Below, one piece after another: positions 1-7,192 of a stretch of 27,024 nucleotides of DNA (position 1 is the stretch's first letter; each line of letters opens with the position of its first letter). Position numbers and translations under genes: made by a program. The notes beneath the pieces were generated by a model. The model saw only the letters and a program-made list of their open reading frames with translations. It had not been told where the DNA came from and searched no databases. Source of the DNA: Thermoplasmata archaeon UBA184 (GTDB lineage: Archaea > Thermoplasmatota > Thermoplasmata > Lutacidiplasmatales > UBA184); assembly GCA_002495185.1 (NCBI GenBank), contig DAEB01000047.1:1-27024 (forward strand), given 5' to 3'.

Positions 1-15
1 GATGGATTGCGCCAT

Positions 16-46
16 CGCTCGTTCCTCGCGAGGGGAGGAACGAGCG
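16..46 (-). terminator. Hairpin just downstream of hepT, possible terminator
   Basis: A perfect 12-bp inverted repeat (16-27 pairs with 35-46, 7-nt loop) starts 5 nt after the hepT stop codon. Its position suggests 3'-end formation or mRNA protection for the toxin-antitoxin transcript. No T-run follows on the minus strand within the window, so an intrinsic terminator of the usual archaeal kind is not shown. Confidence 0.45.
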
Positions 47-50
47 GGGC

Positions 51-410
51 CTATCCGGGCTGGTCCGACCGCTTGGAGTTGTCGTCCTTCTCGAAGCGAG
101 CCTTCCGAAGGACAGAGACGACCTTCGGGAGGTCGTCCCGAATGAACCGCCAGAGGTCTTCCGGGTCGATCGTCTCGTACGTGTGCAGGACCGCAGTGCG
201 GAAGTTCCTCACGGTCGTCCACAGGGTGGGGTTCTCGTCCTTGAACCCACGACTCAAGTGGTCGGCGGATTCCGCGATGAAGATGGCTCTCAGGTGGACC
301 CGTTCGACGGTCGTCCGATCCCGCCGGAATCGGCCCCGGTCGGCCAACGCCCGGATCTCGTCCGCCTCCTCCAGCATGCGCGCGGCATGCTCCCGGTCGC
401 GGTTGGTCAA
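51..410 (-). CDS. hepT: HepT-like toxin (HEPN, DUF86 family)
   Basis: This is a small all-helical HEPN protein of about 119 residues, the RNase-type toxin half of HepT/MntA pairs. The family signature RX4HXY is present as R71-H76-Y78 (RTAVLHTY). In studied pairs this motif is the active site, and its tyrosine is AMPylated by the partner. I chose the TTG start at 410 because it overlaps the TGA stop of the upstream nucleotidyltransferase (TTGA), a classic coupled arrangement. The longer ATG start at 452 would overlap the antitoxin by 46 bp and add a Gly/Pro-rich tail unlike the family. The segment after residue 100 is Lys/Asp-rich and looks like a natural C-terminus. Family assignment is firm; toxicity is inferred from homology. 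Confidence 0.82.
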   Translation of the reverse strand: MTNRDREHAARMLEEADEIRALADRGRFRRDRTTVERVHLRAIFIAESADHLSRGFKDENPTLWTTVRNFRTAVLHTYETIDPEDLWRFIRDDLPKVVSVLRKARFEKDDNSKRSDQPG

Positions 411-838
411 AGTGGGACCGCCTCCGCGAGGATGCTCGGGGCGGCCGCCCACCAGAGTTGGTCGGGAGACGCGATGTCAACTCGCCGACCGATCAGGTTC
501 TCGAGTGCAGTCGCGAGGTGGACGCGGTTCGAACCCCGGACCCAGTCGACCAAGAGGTCGACGTCGCTGCTCTCCCGGGCGGTGCCGCGGCGGACGGAAC
601 CGAACACCCTCACGTTCCTCGCTCCGTGATCCCGCGCGACGCGAAGGATTGTGCCCCGATGCGGGCCGAGAACCTGCTCGATCCCGAGTCCCTTCCCAAG
701 GACGATCGGCCGAATCTTCGGGACGGCGTAAAGGGCTGACTTGCACCTCGGGCAAACCTTCGGGCGCTCGGCCCGGCGGACGCGCCATACGTAGACGCAA
801 CGGAAGCATCGTGCCTGCCGTCCTTTCTGGCCGGACAT
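407..838 (-). CDS. mntA: MntA-like nucleotidyltransferase antitoxin with N-terminal zinc ribbon
   Basis: The protein has 143 residues. The C-terminal two thirds is a minimal nucleotidyltransferase (MNT) domain with the signature GSX10DXD at G80-S81 to D92-V93-D94 and a third acidic residue, D121 (RRVDIAS), so the catalytic set looks intact. In characterised systems MntA transfers AMP to the HepT tyrosine and so neutralises it. The N-terminal 40 residues hold a zinc ribbon, C11-x2-C14 and C29-x2-C32, which plain MntA proteins lack; it may bind DNA for autoregulation or bind RNA (inference). It is translationally coupled to hepT. An A/T-rich stretch at 861-870 lies about 25-30 nt upstream of the ATG and could be the TATA box of a near-leaderless transcript. 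Confidence 0.83.
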   Translation of the reverse strand: MSGQKGRQARCFRCVYVWRVRRAERPKVCPRCKSALYAVPKIRPIVLGKGLGIEQVLGPHRGTILRVARDHGARNVRVFGSVRRGTARESSDVDLLVDWVRGSNRVHLATALENLIGRRVDIASPDQLWWAAAPSILAEAVPL

Positions 839-849
839 CAGTAAGATAG

Positions 850-1217
850 AGGATTCCGAACTTACTTATCCCTATCGGGAAGACTGACCCCCGGCCCGCA
901 CCCAGATTGGCGTCCCCCAGCGAGGTGGAGAGAAATACCCCCAGACCGGCGACCACTCGTCTTTCTTTCGCGAAAGAACGAGGCAGTAACCGTGGGTAAC
1001 TTGCCCGTTTCTCCGTCAGAGACGAATCCGGGAGTCCCGAGCCAACGCCGAATCCCAGCACGGGCGTTTCTCGAAGGACGAGAAAGCGTGCCCCCGGTGC
1101 TGCGGTCGCCGGCTGGTTCGGCCGGCTGCCGTCACGGCTCGTCGGGACAGGAAGATTATCTCCCGGGAGCCCTCCCTCCGTAGGACGGGCGCGGGAAGCA
1201 CACCGCGTCGGGTTCGC
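850..1217. other. Intergenic stretch with two inverted repeats, no convincing gene
   Basis: This 368-bp gap lies between the divergent mntA and 1218 genes. The open frames that cross it have Arg/Pro/Ser-rich translations without recognisable motifs. It contains a perfect 16-bp palindrome at 963-978 and a hairpin at 1058-1091: GCACG/CGTGC, then TTTCTCG/CGAGAAA, with a 5-nt loop. These could be an operator or part of a small RNA. I see no tRNA or known riboswitch core here. Confidence 0.5.
963..978. repeat. Perfect 16-bp palindrome TTCTTTCGCGAAAGAA
   Basis: All eight positions of each half match around a centre at 970/971. It sits about 125 bp upstream of the mntA start and 240 bp upstream of the surface-protein gene. 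The symmetry fits a dimeric regulator site; a short stem-loop is also possible. Function is unknown. Confidence 0.6.
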
Positions 1218-2690
1218 ATGGTTCCCTCGGCCCATCGCCCTCGCATGAGGCTGCGTCCGAGTAGCGTCATCAACTCTTCACGGTCGGCCACGCGCCTGGG
1301 CTGGGCGGCACTCACCGCGATCTTGGTTGCGTCGCCGGGGATTCCGTTGGTCTTGGGGGGAGGTGGTGGGAGCCATCTTGCGTCGGCCCCGGGAACGGGC
1401 CCCTCGGGCCTGAACTTCGGGGGTGGCCTCATTGGGACGACCTCGGTTCAGTCGGTCGATGGAACGCCCTTCTGGGAGACCTACTGCCCCTCAGGCAGTT
1501 CTCCGGGCCCGTGCACTGACCCCGTCGGACTCACGTACGTTGCTCCGGCGGATGCGGTCGTCCTGACCGAGGCCAACCAATCCGCGCCCTTTCAGACCCC
1601 GAGGGGCCCACCCGCAATCGTCGAGTTCAATCCGGCCACACTCCAGATCACTTCCCGGACGAACATCTCCTGTACTCCCGGGATGCCCTTCTACCCGGCG
1701 AATGGCTTCGACGTCTTCGTCCCCTGTGTCAACTCCTACAGGGACGAGATTCTCGTGTGGAACTACTCCAGCGGCCGACTCGGGCCGGCCATCGAGACTC
1801 CGTTCTGGCCCGTTTCGATGACGTACGATACCCGGTCTGGGTTGATCTATGCGGGCGGTTGGAACGCGAGCGGTTCCATGAAACTCGGGGCGATCAACCC
1901 CGACACCGGGGTCCTAACGAATGTCCTGACCGTCGTGGACGCATCCTTCGCGGGGTTCTTTTCGGAAGGTGGTTACCTGCTCGCCTACGATCCGGCGACC
2001 GACCGACTTCTGCTCCCGAACGTTTCCGGACCGTACGGCGGCGCGGGTCCGGCCCTCGTAGCGGTGGACCCATCGACGGGGCTCGTCGACGGGCAGGTCG
2101 CCCTTGGGGCTCCCGTCCTCAGCCTCGTGGTGGACACGTCCACCAACCAGATCTTGGCCGCGACCGACCGACCGTACCAGGTCGACGTGTTCAACGCACA
2201 GACGTACAGCTCCCAAGGAGCAGTCTCCCTTCCGACGTGCCTCTCCGAAGGCTGCGCCGGCGGCGACGCCCGCCAAATACTGATCGACCCATCCCACGGG
2301 GACGCGTACTTGCTAACGAGTCTCGCACTCGACGCCCTCAACCTTTCGACCCTCACTCTCGTGGGGTCCATCTTCGATTACGGCGATGGAGGGCAAGGAA
2401 GCGGGGCCTACGTCCCGAACCTCGACCGGGTCTTTGGAGCTTTTTGGTTCATCTCTCAGCAGATCCCGGGCTTCATGGACCAGCTCAGCCACACCGTCCG
2501 CGACGTCCTCACTTCCTTCCTGTGGGTACCCACGAGCGGAGGGATCCTCGCGGCAGCAGCCATCGTCGGAACGGCGTTCGCCTTGGTTCGATTTCGTGGT
2601 CCCCCGGTGTCCCCGAGAGTACGTCGTCCTCGATCGAATCCCGCCGATTCACTCGATTACGTGGATCGATTCTGGCCCGGACGCGATTGA
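1218..2690 (+). CDS. Surface-anchored, probable beta-propeller protein
   Basis: The product has 490 residues. A basic N-terminus is followed by a hydrophobic segment at about residues 28-46 (signal peptide or anchor), then a large extracytoplasmic region rich in Thr, Ser, Asn and Gly. A C-terminal membrane helix lies at about residues 440-458, followed by an Arg-rich cytoplasmic tail. Repeated units such as DPSTGLVDGQV, DTSTNQILAAT and DPSHGDAYLL resemble the blades of YVTN/NHL-type propellers. Several cysteines (YCPSGSSPGPC, PTCLSEGC) could form disulphides outside the cell. A second in-frame ATG at 1245 gives a more usual signal-peptide length and may be the true start. Such proteins are common in Thermoplasmata envelopes. 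The ligand or role cannot be read from sequence. Confidence 0.72.
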   Translation: MVPSAHRPRMRLRPSSVINSSRSATRLGWAALTAILVASPGIPLVLGGGGGSHLASAPGTGPSGLNFGGGLIGTTSVQSVDGTPFWETYCPSGSSPGPCTDPVGLTYVAPADAVVLTEANQSAPFQTPRGPPAIVEFNPATLQITSRTNISCTPGMPFYPANGFDVFVPCVNSYRDEILVWNYSSGRLGPAIETPFWPVSMTYDTRSGLIYAGGWNASGSMKLGAINPDTGVLTNVLTVVDASFAGFFSEGGYLLAYDPATDRLLLPNVSGPYGGAGPALVAVDPSTGLVDGQVALGAPVLSLVVDTSTNQILAATDRPYQVDVFNAQTYSSQGAVSLPTCLSEGCAGGDARQILIDPSHGDAYLLTSLALDALNLSTLTLVGSIFDYGDGGQGSGAYVPNLDRVFGAFWFISQQIPGFMDQLSHTVRDVLTSFLWVPTSGGILAAAAIVGTAFALVRFRGPPVSPRVRRPRSNPADSLDYVDRFWPGRD

Positions 2691-2894
2691 GGGGGCGCAC
2701 CGGAACAATCGTGGAATCGCGACGTGGCCCGGCTTCGCTCCGCGGCCGGGGAGGACACGCTCGTCGTCTTTCGCTCGAGGGCGGCGTCGCGCCCCGGAGT
2801 CGCACGGCTCGGAGGCCAAGCTCGGCGTCACGAGGGTCTGCGGCGACCCATGCCGGTCGAAGCAGACGGACCTCAACGCGACCCAGAGTCGTTC

Positions 2895-3017
2895 CTACCT
2901 TCCGGCGGAGGGGTCTCCTCCGGGCTCCCGCGACACATTGCAGGTCGCGGCATGCTTTTCGAGCTGGGCCTGCGTCGCGAATGACGCACCGCACTCACAC
3001 GTGAAACTGGCCGTCAT
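2895..3017 (-). CDS. Tiny C2HC zinc-finger protein (40 residues)
   Basis: This short gene encodes a single finger of the form C7-x-C9-G...F13...L19..H22-x3-C26, matching the archaeal small zinc-finger pattern (C.CG..F.....L..H), with a 14-residue polar tail. The CG, F and L spacing makes chance unlikely in this frame. The frame stays open far upstream into the cyclase gene, but the ATG at 3017 gives exactly one domain. A GGAGG lies about 20 nt upstream of this ATG, further than usual. Likely role: nucleic-acid binding or protein-protein contact (inference). The single residue between the first two cysteines is unusual; two is standard. The 2691-2894 stretch beyond it holds nothing I recognise. 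Confidence 0.58.
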   Translation of the reverse strand: MTASFTCECGASFATQAQLEKHAATCNVSREPGGDPSAGR

Positions 3018-3106
3018 GGCGGCCGACCGTATTCCGGACCTCCTTTCAACGCTTCGGTCACTTCCCAAGGGATTCGACCGAGGCGCCCGTGTTTCCGGGA
3101 TTCCGT

Positions 3107-5200
3107 TCAAGAGGGGGAATCGCTCGCGGGCGAGGGCTCCCGAGGCATCCGCTGTCTCCGGAGAATGTCCTGCACCCGAGGGTCCTCTCGGGCAGCCGCG
3201 TAGAGGGGGGAGTACAAGAGCTCGAGAAGCGGAAGCACCCCGTTCCGGAGCGCCTCCTCCATCGCCGCGACGAACTGGTCCCTCTCGCCGAGAGCGTACC
3301 ACAAAAAGCCGATGAAGAACACGACCATCTCGCCCTGCTCGGATCTCTGCTGGAGCTTTTCGATCAGCCGACGAGCGGTGGCCGGGTCGCCCTGGCGGGT
3401 CGCGAGAATGCCGCGGTACACCATCGTCCAGGGACTTTCCGGTCGAACGCCCTCCATCTCGCGGACCGACTCGTCTGCCTTCCCGAGGTCGCCCTTTCCG
3501 AGGTAGTACTCGCTCATGTGGGCATTCGTCCGGAACCGGATGCGCGACTTCGTGGCGGCCCAGAAAGCGAGGGCCTCGGCTTCCCGCCCGGAATAGGCCA
3601 ACGCCCGACCGAGGAAGGAGAGGACGTTGATGTCGTCCGGATTGAGCTTCCGAGCCGCCTCCAAGAGATGGACGGCCTCGCCGATGTCGCCCTGCCCGGC
3701 CGCGAGCTGGGCGAGCCAGCGGTACGGGTCGGCGAGGCTCGGGTTCAGCTCCATCGCGCGCCGAGCTTCCCGCTCGCATTCGATGAACCGGTCCGACCCG
3801 AGGTAGAGCCCTGCGAGGACCGAGTGCGCTTCGGCGATCCCGTCGTGGATCCCGAGCGCGGTCTGCAGCTCTTGGAACGCCCGATCCTCGGCAATGCGGA
3901 ACGGCGCCGCGCCCTCGGTCGCGAGCCAGAGAAGGGTCTCGGCGATTCCGACCCGGGCCCGAGCAAACTTCTCGTCCCGCGCGACCGCCCCCTCGAAGAG
4001 GGAGAGAGCGGTTCGGATCGACTCGATCGAACCCTTCTCGCCAAACAACTGCCGTCCGTGCAGGAACAGCGAGTAGGCTTCCATGTCCGACGTGTCGGGG
4101 GCGGTCGACACCGAAGGGGGTAGTGCGCCGGGCGCCGCCCCGGTGAGGTGCGTCGCGACGGACCGAGCGACGTTGCCCGCGATGTCGTCCTGGATCTCGA
4201 AGATGTCGTCGAACGAGCGGTCGTAGCGCATCGACCAGATGTGGGCTTCGGAACGCACGTCCACGAGCTGCACCGCGATCCGAACGCGGTTGCCGGACTT
4301 GCGGACGCTTCCCTCGAGAGCGACCCGGACGTCGAGCTCGTCGCCGACCTCCCGGATCGATTTGGGGGACCCCTTGTACCGTTGGACGGACGTTCGGGCG
4401 ATCACCCGGAGCTGCGGCACTTGCGCCGTCCGCGAGATCAATTCGTCGGTCAGGCCGTCCGCGAAGAACTCGTCGGCCGCATCCGCGCTGAGGTTCGCGA
4501 GCGGCAGGACCGCGAGACGAAGGTTCGGTGACGGCGGGCTCGGGGGAGTCGGTGGGGGTGCCCGCCGGCCGCCGACCACGACGCGATAGATCTCCACCGG
4601 CTCCTGCACGCTCTTGAGGTTCCGGGCACCGACCCTCTCGATGACGACCGGGAGCTTGTTCCGGACCTGCTCGTAGATCGTCGCCGAGAGGCAGATCCCG
4701 CCCGGTTCAGCGAGAGGCTCGATGCGGGAGGCGACGTTGACGGTGTCGCCCACGATGTCGCCCTCCTCCTCCACGACGTCCCCGAGGTGAAGGCCGACCC
4801 GGAGCAGGATCTGGTCGTCCGGTCCGACGGAAGAGTTCCTCAGACCGATCGCTCGCTGGATCTCGACCGCGCACCGGACCGACTCGACCGCGCTCGGGAA
4901 CTCCACCAAGAAGCCGTCCCCGAGGGTCTTCACCTCGCGTCCCGCAAACTGCAAGAAGATCGGACGAAGCAACGCCTGATGTTCCCGGCGCAGGCGCAGC
5001 GCGGCCTCCTCGTCCTGCTGACCCAACCTCGTGAACCCGACGAGGTCGGTGAACATGATGGCGGCGAGCCGGCGCGTCAACGGTGCAGAACCAGCAACCG
5101 ACGGTTCTTTTCCCTTCGTCGGTCGGGGCGAACCCCGAACGGCGGGTTCCGCCCCCCGCGGCGGCGGTCCGGGGAGGGGCTCATGTCGGCCGGAGTCCAA
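3107..5200 (-). CDS. Class III adenylate/guanylate cyclase with TolB-like and TPR regions
   Basis: Domains in order: a class III cyclase catalytic domain (about residues 41-210), a proline-rich linker, a TolB/FlgO-like domain (about 228-350, LAVLPLANLS ... FADGLTDELIS), then TPR-like helical repeats to the end (about 375-690). Cyclase residues are visible: metal aspartates D52 (FTDLVGFT) and D95 (KTLGDGFL), K91, and the N-x3-R of VNVASR. The enzyme would make cAMP or cGMP in the cytoplasm; there is no membrane segment. This architecture is frequent in bacteria such as proteobacteria, which suggests transfer. The ATG at 5200 overlaps the upstream methyltransferase by 20 bp. The first 40 residues are low-complexity Pro/Gly/Arg, so the TTG at 5080, right before the conserved RRLAAIMFTD, is an equally likely start; an A/T-rich stretch lies about 29 nt upstream of it. 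Confidence 0.85.
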   Translation of the reverse strand: MDSGRHEPLPGPPPRGAEPAVRGSPRPTKGKEPSVAGSAPLTRRLAAIMFTDLVGFTRLGQQDEEAALRLRREHQALLRPIFLQFAGREVKTLGDGFLVEFPSAVESVRCAVEIQRAIGLRNSSVGPDDQILLRVGLHLGDVVEEEGDIVGDTVNVASRIEPLAEPGGICLSATIYEQVRNKLPVVIERVGARNLKSVQEPVEIYRVVVGGRRAPPPTPPSPPSPNLRLAVLPLANLSADAADEFFADGLTDELISRTAQVPQLRVIARTSVQRYKGSPKSIREVGDELDVRVALEGSVRKSGNRVRIAVQLVDVRSEAHIWSMRYDRSFDDIFEIQDDIAGNVARSVATHLTGAAPGALPPSVSTAPDTSDMEAYSLFLHGRQLFGEKGSIESIRTALSLFEGAVARDEKFARARVGIAETLLWLATEGAAPFRIAEDRAFQELQTALGIHDGIAEAHSVLAGLYLGSDRFIECEREARRAMELNPSLADPYRWLAQLAAGQGDIGEAVHLLEAARKLNPDDINVLSFLGRALAYSGREAEALAFWAATKSRIRFRTNAHMSEYYLGKGDLGKADESVREMEGVRPESPWTMVYRGILATRQGDPATARRLIEKLQQRSEQGEMVVFFIGFLWYALGERDQFVAAMEEALRNGVLPLLELLYSPLYAAAREDPRVQDILRRQRMPREPSPASDSPS

Positions 5201-5912
5201 GGAGGAGCGGACGACCCGTCTCGAGGCCCCGCTGCACGGAACGGGGGCGGAGCCCGGCGTGACGGATCATCTCCTCGAGCCGAGGGTAGGGGACCATCTG
5301 GCGGACGTCCTCTTCCTCCCAGTGGCGCATCCCCTGGCCCTCTTCCGCCACGAGAAAATGAGTGTAGGTCAGCGACCGGTTCCCCCGGCGCCGCGAGAAG
5401 GCGAGACGGACGGCCTTGGTGGAGGGGTCGTCGTACGTCATCAGACGGAGCATCCCTACGCGGAACTCGGCCGGATCGATCCACGGCTCCAGGATGAGAA
5501 GACCTCCCGGCTTCACGTGGGCGGCGAAGTTCTCGATCGTCTGCCGGGTCGCGAGCTCCGTGAGGACGTTTCCGATCGCACCGAAGAGGCAGCTGATCAC
5601 GTCAAATCGCTGGGGAAGACGAAAGGTACGCATGTCGGCCCGGACGAGCCGGACGCCCGGGAGTCGGACCCGCGCGACCCGAAGCATTTCGCGACTTCGG
5701 TCGAGTCCCATCACCCTGTGCCGGGACCGCAGGTACTCGAGGTGACGGCCGGTACCGCATGCGATGTCGAGCCAGGTATCCCCGCCGGAACGGCAGAACC
5801 TCCGGGCGAGCTCCTCGAGCCTCCGAGCCTCCGCGCGATAGTTCTTCCCAGCGAGAAGCCGGTCGTAGAACGGGGCGAGCTCGTGGAACATGAGGGGTTC
5901 CTGGGAGCTCAT
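5181..5912 (-). CDS. SAM-dependent class I methyltransferase, paralog A
   Basis: The product has 243 residues with a Rossmann methyltransferase fold. Motif I is LDIACGTGR (residues 48-56), followed by the acidic end of beta-2 (MGLDRS), ADMRTF near motif II and LKPGG-like VKPGGLLILEP. It resembles the desosamine/SnoG-type small-molecule N- or O-methyltransferases (Methyltransf_25); the substrate is unknown. I chose the ATG at 5912, 4 nt after the stop of its upstream paralog; an in-frame start at 5978 would overlap that gene. The N-terminal MFHELAPFYDRLL aligns with LYHDLAKYYDLQY of the neighbour, so the two arose by tandem duplication. Downstream it overlaps the cyclase frame, suggesting one transcript. 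Confidence 0.85.
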   Translation of the reverse strand: MSSQEPLMFHELAPFYDRLLAGKNYRAEARRLEELARRFCRSGGDTWLDIACGTGRHLEYLRSRHRVMGLDRSREMLRVARVRLPGVRLVRADMRTFRLPQRFDVISCLFGAIGNVLTELATRQTIENFAAHVKPGGLLILEPWIDPAEFRVGMLRLMTYDDPSTKAVRLAFSRRRGNRSLTYTHFLVAEEGQGMRHWEEEDVRQMVPYPRLEEMIRHAGLRPRSVQRGLETGRPLLLGLRPT

Positions 5913-5916
5913 GGAC

Positions 5917-6675
5917 TCAGCTCCGAGGGCGGACGACGCCTCGTTCTCGAAGGGGCTTCCCCGCGACGAGGAGGCCACGGTCGCGCGTGAACCCTCGGGC
6001 GAGGAAGTGAGGCGTGAGACCCGCGCGGCGAGCGAGCAGCTCCAGCCGATCCGGGTCGACCATCAACCCCCGGTCGACCTCCTCGAGGAATCGGATGCCG
6101 CGGCCGGGAATCCCGACGAGGTGGTAGTACCGGATCATCGTCCGATGCCCCCGAACCTCGGAGTAGGCCATCCGAACCAGGGTCAGGTCCCGGGTCTCCT
6201 CGGTGCGGAGATGAACGTGACCGGACTTGGCACGGGACGGAAGGATCCACGGTTCGACGATCGCCACCCCGCCCGGTTTCAAGTGGTCGGCGAAGCGAGC
6301 GAACGTCTTGGCGAGGTCCCGCTCCGATTCGAGATGACCGATCGCGCTGAAGAGACAGGTCACGACGTCGAACCGCTGACCGAGGGAGAAGGTCCGCATG
6401 TCCGCTCGGACCAGCCGAACCCCGGGAAGGCGGCGGCGGGCGACCCGAAGCATCTCGGCGCTCGCGTCCACGCCCACGCATTCGTACCGGCGACGGAGGA
6501 ACTCGAGGTGTCGACCGGTGCCGCACGCTACGTCGAGCCAGCTTCGCCCGCCCGAGCGCCCGTACCGGTGAACAAGCCCCTCGAGACGTCGTGCCTCCGC
6601 CCGGTAATCCTTCCACGAGTACTGGAGGTCGTAGTACTTCGCAAGGTCGTGGTACAGGTGAAGTCGCGCCGTCAT
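5917..6675 (-). CDS. SAM-dependent class I methyltransferase, paralog B
   Basis: The product has 252 residues with the same fold and motif order as the gene at 5181-5912: LDVACGTGR (motif I), VGVDAS, RADMRTF, DHLKPGGVAIVEPW. Shared blocks, including KxYRAEARRLE near the N-terminus and MLRVARxRLPGVRLVRADMRTF, show recent tandem duplication. The C-terminal thirds have diverged more, which hints at different substrates. The ATG at 6675 is preferred to the GTG at 6684, which adds only three residues. It is the second gene of a minus-strand run beginning with the VOC protein 22 nt upstream. Substrate not identified. Confidence 0.85.
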   Translation of the reverse strand: MTARLHLYHDLAKYYDLQYSWKDYRAEARRLEGLVHRYGRSGGRSWLDVACGTGRHLEFLRRRYECVGVDASAEMLRVARRRLPGVRLVRADMRTFSLGQRFDVVTCLFSAIGHLESERDLAKTFARFADHLKPGGVAIVEPWILPSRAKSGHVHLRTEETRDLTLVRMAYSEVRGHRTMIRYYHLVGIPGRGIRFLEEVDRGLMVDPDRLELLARRAGLTPHFLARGFTRDRGLLVAGKPLRERGVVRPRS

Positions 6676-6697
6676 GGGTCGCACCGACGAGCGGACC

Positions 6698-7117
6698 CTA
6701 CCCGCGCTCGTGCCGTGTCGGCTTCCGTCCGACCGTGATCCAGATCCCGTCAGGGTCGAGGACGCTCGCCATCCAGCCTTCGGTCGTGGACGGCTCGTAT
6801 CCCGTCGGGCGTCCCCCCGCGCGCAGGAGCCGACGGTAGACGCGTTCGAGCTCCGCTCGCGGAGCGACCCCGAGCGTGAAATCGAGATGGTCGACCGCTT
6901 CCCCCGCCCGGAACGGTCCGCCGAACCGCGAGCCCTTCGGGTACCAGTTGAGCTCGACCCGCCGGTGGGATCGGGGGTCCTCGAGGAGGACCCAGATTCC
7001 GCCCCCCCAGCTCCGGGTATCTCCGCGGCGCACGACTTTCAGGCCGAGGGCCCGCGTGTAGAACCGGAGCGAACGAGCGAGCCGGGTGACTCGGAGGCCG
7101 ACCACCTCGAATCGCAT
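6698..7117 (-). CDS. VOC-superfamily (glyoxalase/dioxygenase fold) protein
   Basis: This 139-residue protein has two beta-alpha-beta-beta-beta modules. FYTRALGLKVV in the first half, VDHLDFTLGV in the middle and SVLDPDGIWITVG at the end are hallmark VOC segments. Of the four usual metal-ligand positions, a Glu (RVELNW, E55) and a His (VDHLDF) are visible. The first-strand His appears replaced (VVGLRV) and the last Glu (DPDGxxIEL in many members) is Thr here. It may therefore bind metal differently or act as a binding protein. The start ATG lies 27 nt from the centre of a TATA-like GTATAG, consistent with a leaderless transcript. It heads a run that includes two methyltransferases. Substrate unknown. 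Confidence 0.8.
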   Translation of the reverse strand: MRFEVVGLRVTRLARSLRFYTRALGLKVVRRGDTRSWGGGIWVLLEDPRSHRRVELNWYPKGSRFGGPFRAGEAVDHLDFTLGVAPRAELERVYRRLLRAGGRPTGYEPSTTEGWMASVLDPDGIWITVGRKPTRHERG

Positions 7118-7139
7118 GGCCGTGGTGAAGGTCGATTCC

Positions 7140-7147
7140 CCTATACT
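7140..7147 (-). promoter_or_regulatory. TATA-like box for the VOC gene
   Basis: On the minus strand the sequence reads AGTATAGG, centred 26-27 nt upstream of the ATG at 7117. This is the spacing expected for archaeal TBP-directed initiation at or next to the start codon. Confidence 0.55.
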
Positions 7148-7192
7148 CCTGACGCCCTCTCCTCCCCGGTCGGGTCGGGGCGGAGCGGATGG

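Noticed and set aside
527..540. GGTTCGAACCCC resembles a tRNA T-arm
   Set aside because: It lies inside the mntA coding frame, the neighbouring bases do not form a 5-bp T stem with a 7-nt loop, and no acceptor, D or anticodon arm is nearby.
2509..2894. Several open frames on both strands after the surface-protein gene
   Set aside because: Translations are Arg/Pro/Ser-rich with no motif, and they overlap each other and the end of the real gene.
5077..5484. Minus-strand frame starting with an ATGA overlap at the end of methyltransferase A
   Set aside because: The ATGA overlap is attractive, but the resulting 34-residue Arg-rich peptide has no family features and lies in the cyclase 5' region.
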